Origin: Hippophae tibetana
Lineage: Eukaryota > Streptophyta > Magnoliopsida > Rosales > Elaeagnaceae
NCBI GenBank assembly: GCA_037013495.1
Contig: CM072801.1
Location: 39,048,001 to 39,112,000, forward strand
Direction: 5' to 3'
DNA length: 64,000 nt
Both the position numbers and the translations under genes were made by a program. Position 1 is the first letter of the stretch. The number at the start of each line of letters is the position of its first letter. The notes under the pieces are model-generated. The model saw nothing but the letters and a program-made list of their open reading frames with translations, was not told where the DNA came from and ran no database searches. Of this stretch, positions 43,001-57,146 are shown piece by piece.

Positions 43001-46000
43001 TCCGCATCATTTCATATCAAAGCCATGGTTGATGAAAATATGCTATCTATCTTCATATATTTATCTTTTGATTTTTACATTTAAAACAACTTTGTCCATT
43101 GAATTTTTGTGCTTTCATAAGTCACATATTACATAGAAAGATAGATATTTGTATACCAACTCTTGTTTTTTCTTTCAAATTTATTGTCTTTATTTTGTCT
43201 TTCGATTTCATTTCCTATATTTCTTTAAATTCTTTGAACCTTTTTCTTTTTTTATGTTTTCTGTGTTGAACATATCTTTTTTCTTGAAGGAAACAATAGA
43301 GCAACTCCAGTTCGCAGTTTCAAGCAAACTAGGTTATTAATATTGGTTGCAACCTTAAACTGTTGAAACTTTTAATTCGTGCATCAAAATAACTTTAATA
43401 ATGTATCAAATCATAGCTATTTCGAATCCTAAAAACACAGCAGAAATATAGTTTAGTTATCAGAATTTGTTTAATCAAAATAAATCTGTTTACACTATTT
43501 GCCAACCTCTAATAGTTAGGTGGCATCTCGTTGCGTTGTTTTTTGTTCTTCTTCTTTTGGGTTCCAATTTGATCATCTTAACCCTGTTCTAAGCAATTTA
43601 ATCATTCTTAATTCTTTTAGTTCCTAGGTTTTCTGCCAAAAAGTTTCGCATCATTTGGTATCAAAGACTTGGTTGCTGAAAGTATGCTATCTATCTTCAT
43701 ATATTTATCTTTTGATTTTTACATTTAAAACAACTTTGTCCATTGATTTTTTTTGCTTTCATAAGTCACAAATTACATAGAAAGATACATATTTGTGTAC
43801 CAAGTCTTGTGTTTTCTTTCAATTTTGGTGTCATTATTTTGTCTTTCAATTTCATTTCCTTTCTTTCTTTAAATTCTTTGTACCTTTTTCTTGTTTTATG
43901 TTTTCTGTTTACCACCTATCTTTTTTCTTTAAATAAACAATAGAGTTACTTGAGTTCGTAGTTTCAACAAAACTAGGTTATTAATATTGCTTGCAACGTT
44001 AAACTGTTAAAACTTTTAATTCGTGCATCGAAATGACTATTATAATGTATCAAATCGTAGCTATTTCGAATCCTAAAAACACACTAGAAGAATAGTTTAG
44101 TTATTAGAATTTGTTTAATCAAAATTACTCTATTTACACTATTTGCCAACCTCTAATAGTTAGGTGCGATCTCGTTGGGTTGTTTTTTGTTCTTCTTTTG
44201 GATTCTAATTTCATCATCTTAACCCTGTTCTAAGCAATTTAATCATTTTTTAATCCTTTGAGTTCCTAGGTTGTCCGCCTAAAATTTCAGCATCATTTGG
44301 TATCAAAGCCTTGGTTGCTGAAAATATGCTATCTATCTTCATATATTTATCTTTTGATTTTTACATTTAAAACAACTTTGTCCATTGCTTTTTTGTGCTT
44401 TCATAAGTCACAAATTACATAGAAAGATACATATTTGTGTACCAACTCTTGTGTTTTCTTTCAATTTTGTTGTAATTATTTGATCTTTCGATTTCATTTC
44501 CTATATTTCTTTAAATTCTTTGAACCTTTTTCTTGTTTTATGTTTTCTGTGTTGAACATATCTTTTTTCTTGAAGGAAACAATAGATCTACTCCAGTTCG
44601 CAGTTTCGAGAAAACTAGGTTATTAATATTGGTTGCAACCTTAAACTGTTGAAACTTTTAATTCATGCATCGAAATGACTATTATAATGTATCAAATCGT
44701 AGCTATTTCGAATCCTAAAAACACACTAGAAGAATAGTTTAGTTATTAGAATTTCTTTAATCAAAATTACTCTATTTACACTATTTGCCAACCTCTAATA
44801 GTCAGGTGGGATCTCGTTGGGTTGTTTTTTGTTCTTCTTTTGGGTTCTAATTTGATCATCTTAACCCTATTCTAAGCAATTTAATCATTTTTAATCCTTT
44901 GAGTTCCTAGGTTGTCCGCCTAAAATTTCAGCTTCATTTGGTATCAAAGCCTTGATTGCTAAAGATATGCTATCTATCTTCATATATTTATCTTTTGATT
45001 TTTACATTTAAAACAACTTTTTCCATTGATTTTTTGTGCTTTCATAAGTCACAAATTACATAGAAAGATACATATTTGTGTACCAACTCTTGTGTTTTCT
45101 TTCAATTTTGTTGTAATTATTTGATCTTTCGATTTCATTTCCTATATTTCTTTAAATTCTTTGAACCTTTTTCTTGTTTTATGTTTTCTGTGTTGAGCAT
45201 ATCTTTTTTCTTGAAGGAAACAATAGATCTACTCCAGTTCGCAGTTTCGAGAAAACTAGGTTATTAATATTGGTTGCAACCTTAAACTGTTGAAACTTTT
45301 AATTCATGCATCGAAATGACTATTATAATGTATCAAATCGTAGCTATTTCGAATCCTAAAAACACACTAGAAGAATAGTTTAGTTATTAGAATTTCTTTA
45401 ATCAAAATTACTCTATTTACACTATTTTCCAACCTCTAATAGTTAGGTGGGATCTCGTTGGGTTGTTTTTTGTTCTTCTTTTGGGTTCTAATTTGATCAT
45501 CTTAAACCTGTTCTAAGAAATTTAATCATTTTTAATCCTTTGAGTTCCTAGGTTGTCCGCCTAAAATTTCCGCATCATTTGTTATCAAAGCCTTGATTGC
45601 TGAAGATATGCTATCTATCTTCATATATTTATCTTTTGATTTTTACATTTAAAACAACTTTGTCCATTGATTTTTTGTGCTTTCATAAGTCACAAATTAC
45701 ATAGAAAGATACATATTTGTGTACCAACTCTTGTGTTTTCTTTCAATTTTGTTGTAATTATTTTGTCTTTCGATTTCATTTCCTATATTTCTTTAAATTC
45801 TTTGAACCTTTTTCTTGTTTTATGTTTTCTGTGTTGAACATATCTTTTTTCTTGAAGGAAACAATAGATCTACTCCAGTTCGCAGTTTCGAGAAAACTAG
45901 GTTATTAATATTGGTTGCAAACTTAAACTGTTGAAACTTTTAATTCGTGCATCGAAATGACTATTATAATGTATCAAATCGTAGCTATTTCGAATCCTAA

Positions 46001-49000
46001 AAACACACTAGATGAGTAGTTTACTTATTAGAATTTGTTTAATCAAAATTACTCTATTTACACTATTTGCCAACCTCTAATAGTTAGGTGGGATCTCGTT
46101 GGGTTGTTTTTTGTTCTTCTTTTGGGTTCTAATTTGATCATCTTAACCCTGTTCTAAGCAATTTAATCATTTGTAATCCTTTGAGTTCCTAGGTTGTCCA
46201 CCTAAATGTTCCGCATCATTTGGTATCAAAGCTTTGGTTGCTGAAAATATGCTATCTATCTAAATATATAGTTCTTTTGATTTTTACATTTAAAACAACT
46301 TTGTCCATCGATTTTTTGTGCTTTCCTAAGTCACAAATTACATAGAAAATACATATTTGTGTACCAACTCTTGTGTTTTCTTTCAATTTTGTTGTAATTA
46401 TTTTGTCTTTCGATTTCATTTCCTATATTTCTTTAAATTCTTTGACCCTTTTTCTTGTTTTATGTTTTCTGTGTTGAACATATCTTTTTTCTTGAAGGAA
46501 ACAATAGATCTACTTCAGTTCGCAGTTTCAAGAAAACTAGGCTATTAATATTGGTTGCAACGTTAAACTGTTGAAGCTTTTAATTCATGCATCGAAATGA
46601 CTATTATAATGTATCAAATCGTAGCTATTTCAAATCCTAAAAACACACTAGAAGACTAGTTTAGTTATTAGAATTTCTTTAATCAAAATTACTCTATTTC
46701 AATATTTGCCAACTTCTAATAGTTAGGTGGGATCTCGTTGGGTTGTTTTTTGCTCATCTTCTTTTGGGTTCCAATTTGATCATCTTAACCCTCTTCTAAG
46801 CAATTTAATCATTTTTAATCTTTTGAGTTCCTAGGTTTTCCGCCTAAAAGTTCTGCATCATTAGTGATCAAGGCCTTGGTTGCTGAAAATATGCTATCTA
46901 TCTTCATATATTTATCTTTTGATTTTTACATTTAAAACAACTTTGTCCATTGAATTTTTTTGCTTTCAGAAGTCACAAATTACATAGAGAGATAGATATT
47001 TGTGTACCAACTCTTGTGTTTTCTTTCAATTTTGTTGTAATTATTTTGTCTTTCGATATCATTTCCTTTCTTTCCTTAAATTCTTTGTACCTTTTTCAGA
47101 TTTATGTTTTCTGTGTTCAACCTATCTTTTTTCTTGAAGGAAACAATAGAGCAACTCCAGTTCGCAGTTTCAAGCAAACTAGGTTATTAATATTGGTTGC
47201 AACCTTAAACTGTTGAAACTTTTAATTTGTGCATCAAAATAACTTTAATAATGTATCAAATCATAGCTATTTCGAATCCTAAAAACACAGTAGAAATATA
47301 GTTTAGTTATCAGAATTTGTTTAATCAAAATAAATCTGTTTACACTATTTGCCAACCTCTAATAGTTAGGTGGCATCTCGTTGCGTTGTTTTTTGTTCTT
47401 CTTCTTTTGGGTTCCAATTTAATCATCTTAACCCTGTTCTAAGCAATTTAATCATTCTTAATCCTTTTAGTTCCTAGGTTTTCTGCCAAAAAGTTTCGCA
47501 TCATTTGGTATCAAAGCCTTGGTTGCTGAAAGTATACTATCTATCTTCATATATTTATCTTTTGATTTTTACATTTAAAACAACTTTGTCCATTGATTTT
47601 TTTTGCTTTCATAAGTCACAAATTACATAGAAAGATACATATTTGTGTACCAAGTCTTGTGTTTTCTTTCAATTTTGGTGTCATTATTTTGTCTTTCAAT
47701 TTCATTTCCTTTCTTTCTTTAAATTCTTTGTACCTTTTTCTTGTTTTATGTTTTCTGTTTACCACCTATCTTTTTTCTTTAAATAAACAATAGAGTTACT
47801 TGAGTTCGTAGTTTCAACAAAACTAGGTTATTAATATTGCTTGCAACGTTAAACTGTTAAAACTTTTAATTCGTGCATCGAAATGACTATTATAATGTAT
47901 CAAATCGTAGCTATTTCGAATCCTAAAAACACACTAGAAGAATAGTTTAGTTATTAGAATTTGTTTAATCAAAATTACTCTATTTACACTATTTGCCAAC
48001 CTCTAATAGTTAGGTGGGATCTCGTTGGGTTGTTTTTTGTTCTTCTTTTGGGTTCTAATTTGATCATCTTAACCCTGTTCTAAGCAATTTAATCATTTTT
48101 TAATCCTTTGAGTTCCTAGGTTGTCCGCCTAAAATTTCAGCATCATTTGGTATCAAAGCCTTGGTTGCTGAAAATATGCTATCTATCTTCATATATTTAT
48201 CTTTTGATTTTTACATTTAAAACAACTTTGTCCATTGCTTTTTTGTGCTTTCATAAGTCACAAATTACATAGAAAGATACATATTTGTGTACCAACTCTT
48301 GTGTTTTCTTTCAATTTTGTTGTAATTATTTGATCTTTCGATTTCATTTCCTATATTTCTTTAAATTCTTTGAACCTTTTTCTTGTTTTATGTTTTCTGT
48401 GTTGAACATATCTTTTTTCTTGAAGGAAACAATAGATCTACTCCAGTTCGCAGTTTCGAGAAAACTAGGTTATTAATATTGGTTGCAACCTTAAACTGTT
48501 GAAACTTTTAATTCATGCATCGAAATGACTATTATAATGTATCAAATCGTAGCTATTTCGAATCCTAAAAACACACTAGAAGAATAGTTTAGTTATTAGA
48601 ATTTCTTTAATCAAAATTACTCTATTTACACTATTTGCCAACCTCTAATAGTCAGGTGGGATCTCGTTGGGTTGTTTTTTGTTCTTCTTTTGGGTTCTAA
48701 TTTGATCATCTTAACCCTATTCTAAGCAATTTAATCATTTTTAATCCTTTGAGTTCCTAGGTTGTCCGCCTAAAATTTCAGCATCATTTGGTATCAAAGC
48801 CTTGATTGCTAAAGATATGCTATCTATCTTCATATATTTATCTTTTGATTTTTACATTTAAAACAACTTTTTCCATTGATTTTTTGTGCTTTCATAAGTC
48901 ACAAATTACATAGAAAGATACATATTTGTGTACCAACTCTTGTGTTTTCTTTCAATTTTGTTGTAATTATTTGATCTTTCGATTTCATTTCCTATATTTC

Positions 49001-49429
49001 TTTAAATTCTTTGAACCTTTTTCTTGTTTTATGTTTTCTGTATTGAACATATCTTTTTTTCTTGAAGGAAACAATAGATCTACTCCAGTTCGCAGTTTCG
49101 AGAAAACTAGGTTATTAATATTGGTTGCAACCTTAAACTGTTGAAACTTTTAATTCATGCATCGAAATGACTATTATAATGTATCAAATCGTAGCTATTT
49201 CGAATCCTAAAAACACACTAGAAGAATAGTTTAGTTATTAGAATTTCTTTAATCAAAATTACTCTATTTACACTATTTGCCAACCTCTAATAGTTAGGTG
49301 GGATCTCGTTGGGTTGTTTTTTGTTCTTCTTTTGGGTTCTAATTTGATCATCTTAAACGTGTTCTAAGAAATTTAATCATTTTTAATCCTTTGAGTTCCT
49401 AGGTTGTCCGCCTAAAATTTCCGCATCAT
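34026..49429 (+). repeat. 12-monomer HOR, exact 7,702-bp period, two copies
   Basis: Copy 1 is 34026-41727 and copy 2 is 41728-49429. Each is two hexamers: C-D-E-A-B-B and C-D-F-A-B-B. All corresponding monomer starts differ by exactly 7,702. Private variants shared by both copies include TAGGTGCGATC (~36461/44163), CAGCTTCATTTGG (~37228/44930), TTGAGCATATC (~37491/45193), CTATCTAAATATATAG (~38554/46256), AACTAGGCTATT (~38835/46537), AAGTATACTATC (~39828/47530), TCTGTATTGAAC (~41336/49038) and a 7-T run before CTTGAAGG. This is a recent block duplication. Each hexamer is about 3,851 bp. Confidence 0.95.
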
Positions 49430-51361
49430 TTGTTATCAAAGCCTTGATTGCTGAAGATATGCTATCTATCTTCATATATTTATCTTTTGATTTTTACATT
49501 TAAAACAACTTTGTCCATTGATTTTTTCTGCTTTCATAAGTCACAAATTACATAGAAAGATACATATTTGTGTACCAACTCTTGTGTTTTCTTTCAATTT
49601 TGTTGTAATTATTTTGTCTTTCGATTTCATTTCCTTTCTTTCTTTAAATTCTTTGTACCTTTTTCTTGTTTTATGTTTTATGTTTTCTGTTTACCACCTA
49701 TCTTTTTTCTTTAAATAAACAATAGAGTTACTTGAGTTCGTAGTTTCAACAAAACTAGGTTATTAATATTGCTTGCAACGTTAAACTGTTAAAACTTTTA
49801 ATTCGTGCATCGAAATGACTATTATAATGTATCAAATCGTAGCTATTTCGAATCCTAAAAACACACTAGAAGAATAGTTTAGTTATTAGAATTTGTTTAA
49901 TCAAAATTACTCTATTTACACTATTTGCCAACCTCTAATAGTTAGGTGGGATCTCGTTGGGTTGTTTTTTGTTCTTCTTTTGGGTTCTAATTTGATCATC
50001 TTAACCCTGTTCTAAGCAATTTAATCATTTTTTAATCCTTTGAGTTCCTAGGTTGTCCGCCTAAAATTTCAGCATCATTTGGTATCAAAGCCTTGGTTGC
50101 TGAAAATATGCTATCTATCTTCATATATTTATCTTTTGATTTTTACATTTAAAACAACTTTGTCCATTGCTTTTTTGTGCTTTCATAAGTCACAAATTAC
50201 ATAGAAAGATACATATTTGTGTACCAACTCTTGTGTTTTCTTTCAATTTTGTTGTAATTATTTGATCTTTCGATTTCATTTCCTATATTTCTTTAAATTC
50301 TTTGAACCTTTTTCTTGTTTTATGTTTTCTGTGTTGAACATATCTTTTTTCTTGAAGGAAACAATAGATCTACTCCAGTTCGCAGTTTCGAGAAAACTAG
50401 GTTATTAATATTGGTTGCAACCTTAAACTGTTGAAACTTTTAATTCATGCATCGAAATGACTATTATAATGTATCAAATCGTAGCTATTTCGAATCCTAA
50501 AAACACACTAGAAGAATAGTTTAGTTATTAGAATTTCTTTAATCAAAATTACTCTATTTACACTATTTGCCAACCTCTAATAGTCAGGTGGGATCTCGTT
50601 GGGTTGTTTTTTGTTCTTCTTTTGGGTTCTAATTTGATCATCTTAACCCTATTCTAAGCAATTTAATCATTTTTAATCCTTTGAGTTCCTAGGTTGTCCG
50701 CCTAAAATTTCAGCATCATTTGGTATCAAAGCCTTGATTGCTAAAGATATGCTATCTATCTTCATATATTTATCTTTTGATTTTTACATTTAAAACAACT
50801 TTTTCCATTGATTTTTTGTGCTTTCATAAGTCACAAATTACATAGAAAGATACATATTTGTGTACCAACTCTTGTGTTTTCTTTCAATTTTGTTGTAATT
50901 ATTTGATCTTTCGATTTCATTTCCTATATTTCTTTAAATTCTTTGAACCTTTTTCTTGTTTTATGTTTTCTGTGTTGAACATATCTTTTTTTCTTGAAGG
51001 AAACAATAGATCTACTCCAGTTCGCAGTTTCGAGAAAACTAGGTTATTAATATTGGTTGCAACCTTAAACTGTTGAAACTTTTAATTCATGCATCGAAAT
51101 GACTATTATAATGTATCAAATCGTAGCTATTTCGAATCCTAAAAACACACTAGAAGAATAGTTTAGTTATTAGAATTTCTTTAATCAAAATTACTCTATT
51201 TACACTATTTGCCAACCTCTAATAGTTAGGTGGGATCTCGTTGGGTTGTTTTTTGTTCTTCTTTTGGGTTCTAATTTGATCATCTTAAACGTGTTCTAAG
51301 AAATTTAATCATTTTTAATCCTTTGAGTTCCTAGGTTGTCCGCCTAAAATTTCCGCATCAT
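49430..51361 (+). repeat. Chimeric A*-B-B trimer
   Basis: Starts are at 49430, 50079 and 50720. The monomer at 49430 is 649 bp, the longest in the window. It has a C-type start and first ~200 bp, then an A body (TTTACCACCTAT). The two B monomers repeat those at 48147 and 48788 at 1,932-bp spacing, and both second B tails share the private TTAAACGTGTTC (~49355 and ~51287). Confidence 0.88.
49668..49681 (+). repeat. 7-bp tandem duplication inside one monomer
   Basis: GTTTTAT is present twice in direct succession, giving GTTTTATGTTTTAT before GTTTTCTG. All other monomers have one copy. It accounts for the extra 7 bp in the 649-bp monomer at 49430 and looks like replication slippage or the scar of a crossover. 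Confidence 0.85.
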
Positions 51362-54300
51362 TTGTTATCAAAGCCTTGATTGCTGAAGATATGCTATCTA
51401 TCTTCATATATTTATCTTTTGATTTTTACATTTAAAACAACTTTGTCCATTGATTTTTTGTGCTTTCATAAGTCACAAATTACATAGAAAGATACATATT
51501 TGTGTACCAACTCTTGTGTTTTCTTTCAATTTTGTTGTAATTATTTTGTCTTTCGATTTCATTTCCTATATTTCTTTAAATTCTTTGAACCTTTTTCTTG
51601 TTTTATGTTTTCTGTGTTGAACATATCTTTTTTCTTGAAGGAAACTATAGATCTACTCCAGTTCGCAGTTTCGAGAAAACTAGGTTATTAATATTGGTTG
51701 CAAACTTAAACTGTTGAAACTTTTAATTCGTGCATCGAAATGACTATTATAATGTATCAAATCGTAGCTATTTCGAATCCTAAAAACACACTAGATGAGT
51801 AGTTTACTTATTAGAATTTGTTTAATCAAAATTACTCTATTTACACTATTTGCCAACCTCTAATAGTTAGGTGGGATCTCGTTGGGTTGTTTTTTGTTCT
51901 TCTTTTGGGTTCTAATTTGATCATCTTAACCCTGTTCTAAGCAATTTAATCATTTGTAATCCTTTGAGTTCTTAGGTTGTCCACCTAAATGTTCCGCATC
52001 ATTTGGTATCAAAGCTTTGGTTGCTGAAAATATGCTATCTATCTTCATATATTGTTCTTTTGATTTTTACATTTAAAACAACTTTGTCCATCGATTTTTT
52101 GTGCTTTCCTAAGTCACAAATTACATAGAAAATACATATTTGTGTACCAACTCTTGTGTTTTCTTTCAATTTTGTTGTAATTATTTTGTCTTTCCATTTC
52201 ATTTCCTATATTTCTTTAAATTCTTTGACCCTTTTTCTTGTTTTATGTTTTCTGTGTTGAACATATCTTTTTTCTTGAAGGAAACAATAGATCTACTTCA
52301 GTTCGCAGTTTCAAGAAAACTAGGTTATTAATATTGGTTGCAACGTTAAACTGTTGAAGCTTTTAATTCATGCATCGAAATGACTATTATAATGTATCAA
52401 ATCGTAGCTATTTCAAATCCTAAAAACACACTAGAAGACTAGTTTAGTTATTAGAATTTCTTTAATCAAAATTACTCTATTTCAATATTTGCCAACTTCT
52501 AATAGTTAGGTGGGATCTCGTTGGGTTGTTTTTTGCTCATCTTCTTTTGGGTTCCAATTTGATCATCTTAACCCTCTTCTAAGCAATTTAATCATTTTTA
52601 ATCTTTTGAGTTCCTAGGTTGTCCGCCTAAAAGTTCCGCATCATTTCATATCAAAGCCATGGTTGATGAAAATATGCTATCTATCTTCATATATTTATCT
52701 TTTGATTTTTACATTTAAAACAACTTTGTCCATTGAATTTTTGTGCTTTCATAAGTCACATATTACATAGAAAGATAGATATTTGTATACCAACTCTTGT
52801 TTTTTCTTTCAAATTTATTGTCTTTATTTTGTCTTTCGATTTCATTTCCTATATTTCTTTAAATTCTTTGAACCTTTTTCTTGTTTTATGTTTTCTGTGT
52901 TGAACATATCTTTTTTCTTGAAGGAAACAATAGATCTACTCCAGTTCGCAGTTTCGAGAAAACTAGGTTATTAATATTGGTTGCAAACTTAAACTGTTGA
53001 AACTTTTAATTCGTGCATCGAAATGACTATTATAATGTATCAAATCGTAGCTATTTCGAATCCTAAAAACACACTAGAAGAATAGTTTACTTATCAGAAT
53101 TTGTTTAATCAAAATTACTTCGTTTACACTACTACCCAACCTCTGATAGTTAGGTGGCATCTCATTGCGTTTTTTTCTGTTCTTGTTCTTTTGGGTTCCA
53201 ATTTGATCATCTTAACCTTGTTCTAAGTAATTTAATCATTCTTAATCCTATGAGTTCCTAGGTTGTCCGCCTAAAAGTTCTGCATCATTAGTGATCAAGG
53301 CCTTGGTTGCTGAAAATATGCTATCTATCTTCATATATTTATCTTTTGATTTTTACATTTAAAACAACTTTGTCCATTGAATTTTTTTGCTTTCAGAAGT
53401 CACAAATTACATAGAGAGATAGATATTTGTGTACCAACTCTTGTGTTTTCTTTCAATTTTGTTGTAATTATTTTGTCTTTCGATATCATTTCCTTTCTTT
53501 CCTTAAATTCTTTGTACCTTTTTCAGATTTATGTTTTCTGTGTTCAACCTATCTTTTTTCTTGAAGGAAACAATATAGCAACTCCAGTTCGCAGTTTCAA
53601 GCAAACTAGGTTATTAATATTGGTTGCAACCTTAAACTGTTGAAACTTTTAATTCGTGCATCAAAATAACTTTAATAATGTATCAAATCATAGCTATTTC
53701 GAATCCTAAAAACACAGTAGAAATATAGTTTAGTTATCAGAATTTGTTTAATCAAAATAAATCTGTTTACACTATTTTCCAACCTCTAATAGTTAGGTGG
53801 CATCTCGTTGCGTTGTTTTTTGTTCTTCTTCTTTTGGGTTCCAATTTGATCATCTTAACCCTGTTCTAAGCAATTTAATCATTCTTAATCCTTTTAGTTC
53901 CTAGGTTTTCTGCCAAAAAGTTTCGCATCATTTGGTATCAAAGCCTTGGTTGCTGAAAGTATGCTATCTATCTTCATATATTTATCTTTTGATTTTTACA
54001 TTTAAAACAACTTTGTCCATTGATTTTTTTTGCTTTCATAAGTCACAAATTACATAGAAAGATACATATTTGTGTACCAAGTCTTGTGTTTTCTTTCAAT
54101 TTTGGTGTCATTATTTTGTCTTTCAATTTCATTTCCTTTCTTTCTTTAAATTCTTTGTACCTTTTTCTTGTTTTATGTTTTCTGTTTACCACCTATCTTT
54201 TTTCTTTAAATAAACAATAGAGTTACTTGAGTTCGTAGTTTCAACAAAACTAGGTTATTAATATTGCTTGCAACGTTAAACTGTTAAAACTTTTAATTCG

Positions 54301-55217
54301 TGCATCGAAATGACTATTATAATGTATCAAATCGTAGCTATTTCGAATCCTAAAAACACACTATTAGAATAGTTTAGTTATTAGAATTTGTTTAATCAAA
54401 ATTACTCTATTTACACTATTTGCCAACCTCTAATAGTTAGGTGGGATCTCGTTGGGTTGTTTTTTGTTCTTCTTTTGGGTTCTAATTTGATCATCTTAAC
54501 CCTGGTCTAAGCAATTTAATCATTTTTTAATCCTTTGAGTTCCTAGGTTGTCCGCCTAAAATTTCAGCATCATTTGGTATCAAAGCCTTGGTTGCTGAAA
54601 ATATGCTATCTATCTTCATATATTTATCTTTTGATTTTTACATTTAAAACAACTTTGTCCATTGCTTTTTTGTGCTTTCATAAGTCACAAATTACATAGA
54701 AAGATACATATTTGTGTACCAACTCTTGTGTTTTCTTTCAATTTTGTTGTAATTATTTGATCTTTCGATTTCATTTCCTATATTTCTTTAAATTCTTTGA
54801 ACCTTTTTCTTGTTTTATGTTTTCTGTGTTGAACATATCTTTTTTCTTGAAGGAAACAATAGATCTACTCCAGTTCGCAGTTTCGAGAAAACTAGGTTAT
54901 TAATATTGGTTGCAACCTTAAACTGTTGAAACTTTTAATTCCTGCATCAAAATGACTACTATAATGTATCAAATCGTAGCTATTTCGAATCCTAAAAACA
55001 AACTGGCAGAATAGTTTACTTATCAGAATTTGTTTAATCAAAATTACTTCGTTTACACTACTACCCAACCTCTGATAGTTAGGTGGCATCTCATTGCGTT
55101 TTTTTCTGTTCTTGTTCTTTTGGGTTCCAATTTGATCATCTTAACCTTGTTCTAAGTAATTTAATCATTCTTAATCCTATGAGTTCCTAGGTTGTCCGCC
55201 TAAAAGTTCTGCATCAT
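51362..55217 (+). repeat. Hexamer C-D-E-F-A-B
   Basis: Starts are at 51362, 52003, 52645, 53289, 53932 and 54574. E and F are both present in succession here, while in 34026-49429 each hexamer has only one of them. The E monomer at 52645 switches to a C/B body near 52880 and then to an E-type tail (TACTACCCAACC). The F at 53289 has a private AACAATATAGCAAC. Confidence 0.85.
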
Positions 55218-57146
55218 TAGTGATCAAGGCCTTGGTTGCTGAAAATATGCTATCTATCTTCATATATTTATCTTTTGATTTTTACATTTAAAACAACTTT
55301 GTCCATTGAATTTTTTTGCTTTCAGAAGTCACAAATTACATAGAGAGATAGATATTTGTGTACCAACTCTTGTGTTTTCTTTCAATTTTGTTGTAATTAT
55401 TTTGTCTTTCGATATCATTTCCTTTCTTTCCTTAAATTCTTTGTACCTTTTTCATATTTATGTTTTCTGTGTTCAACCTATCTTTTTTCTTGAAGGAAAC
55501 AATAGAGCAACTCCAGTTCGCAGTTTCAAGCAAACTAGGTTATTAATATTGGTTGCAACCTTAAACTGTTGAAACTTTTAATTCGTGCATCAAAATAACT
55601 TTAATAATGTATCAAATCATAGCTATTTCGAATCCTAAAAACACAGTAGAAATATAGTTTAGTTATCAGAATTTGTTTAATCAAAATAAATCTGTTTACA
55701 CTATTTGCCAACCTCTAATAGTTAGGTGGCATCTCGTTGCGTTGGTTTTTGTTCTTCTTCTTTTGGGTTCCAATTTGATCATCTTAACCCTGTTCTAAGC
55801 AATTTAATCATTCTTAATCCTTTTAGTTCCTAGGTTTTCTGCCAAAAAGTTTCGCATCATTTGGTATCAAAGCCTTGGTTGCTGAAAGTATGCTATCTAT
55901 CTTCATATATTTATCTTTTGATTTTTACATTTAAAACAACTTTGTCCATTGATTTTTTTTGCTTTCATAAGTCACAAATTACATAGAAAGATACATATTT
56001 GTGTACCAAGTCTTGTGTTTTCTTTCAATTTTGGTGTCATTATTTTGTCTTTCAATTTCATTTCCTTTCTTTCTTTAAATTCTTTGTACCTTTTTCTTGT
56101 TTTATGTTTTCTGTTTACCACCTATCTTTTTTCTTTAAATAAACAATAGAGTTACTTGAGTTCGTAGTTTCAACAAAACTAGGTTATTAATATTGCTTGC
56201 AACGTTAAACTGTTAAAACTTTTAATTCGTGCATCGAAATGACTATTATAATGTATCAAATCGTAGCTATTTTGAATCCTAAAAACACACTAGAAGAATA
56301 GTTTAGTTATTAGAATTTGTTTAATCAAAATTACTCTATTTACACTATTTGCCAACCTCTAATAGTTAGGTGGGATCTCGTTGGGTTGTTTTTTGTTCTT
56401 CTTTTGGGTTCTAATTTGATCATCTTAACCCTGTTCTAAGCAATTTAATCATTTTTTAATCCTTTGAGTTCCTAGGTTGTCCGCCTAAAATTTCAGCATC
56501 ATTTGGTATCAAAGCCTTGGTTGCTGAAAATATGCTATCTATCTTCATATATTTATCTTTTGATTTTTACATTTAAAACAACTTTGTCCATTGCTTTTTT
56601 GTGCTTTCATAAGTCACAAATTACATAGAAAGATACATATTTGTGTACCAACTCTTGTGTTTTCTTTCAATTTTGTTGTAATTATTTGATCTTTCGATTT
56701 CATTTCCTATATTTCTTTAAATTCTTTGAACCTTTTTCTTTTTTTATGTTTTCTGTGTTGAACATATCTTTTTTCTTGAAGGAAACAATAGAGCTACTCC
56801 AGTTCACAGTTTCAACAAAACTAGGTTATTAATATTGGTTGCAACCTTAAACTGTTGAAACTTTTAATTCCTGCATCGAAATGACTACTATAATGTATCA
56901 AATCATAGCTATTTCGAATCCTAAAAACAAACTGGCAGAATAGTTTACTTATCAGAATTTGTTTAATCAAAATTACTTCGTTTACACTACTACCCAACCT
57001 CTGATAGTTAGGTGGCATCTCATTGCGTTTTTTTCTGTTCTTGTTCTTTTGGGTTCCAATTTGATCATCTTAACCTTGTTCTAAGTAATTTAATCATTCT
57101 TAATCCTATGAGTTCCTAGGTTGTCCGCCTAAAAGTTCTGCATCAT
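55218..57146 (+). repeat. F-A-B trimer, copy of the preceding F-A-B
   Basis: Starts are at 55218, 55861 and 56503, each 1,929 bp after the F, A and B at 53289, 53932 and 54574. B monomers at 54574 and 56503 both have an E-type tail (CTGGCAGAATAG, TACTACCCAACC). The F at 55218 has TTTCATATTTATG instead of TTTCAGATTTATG and GTTGGTTTTTG, both shared with the F at 58431. Confidence 0.88.
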
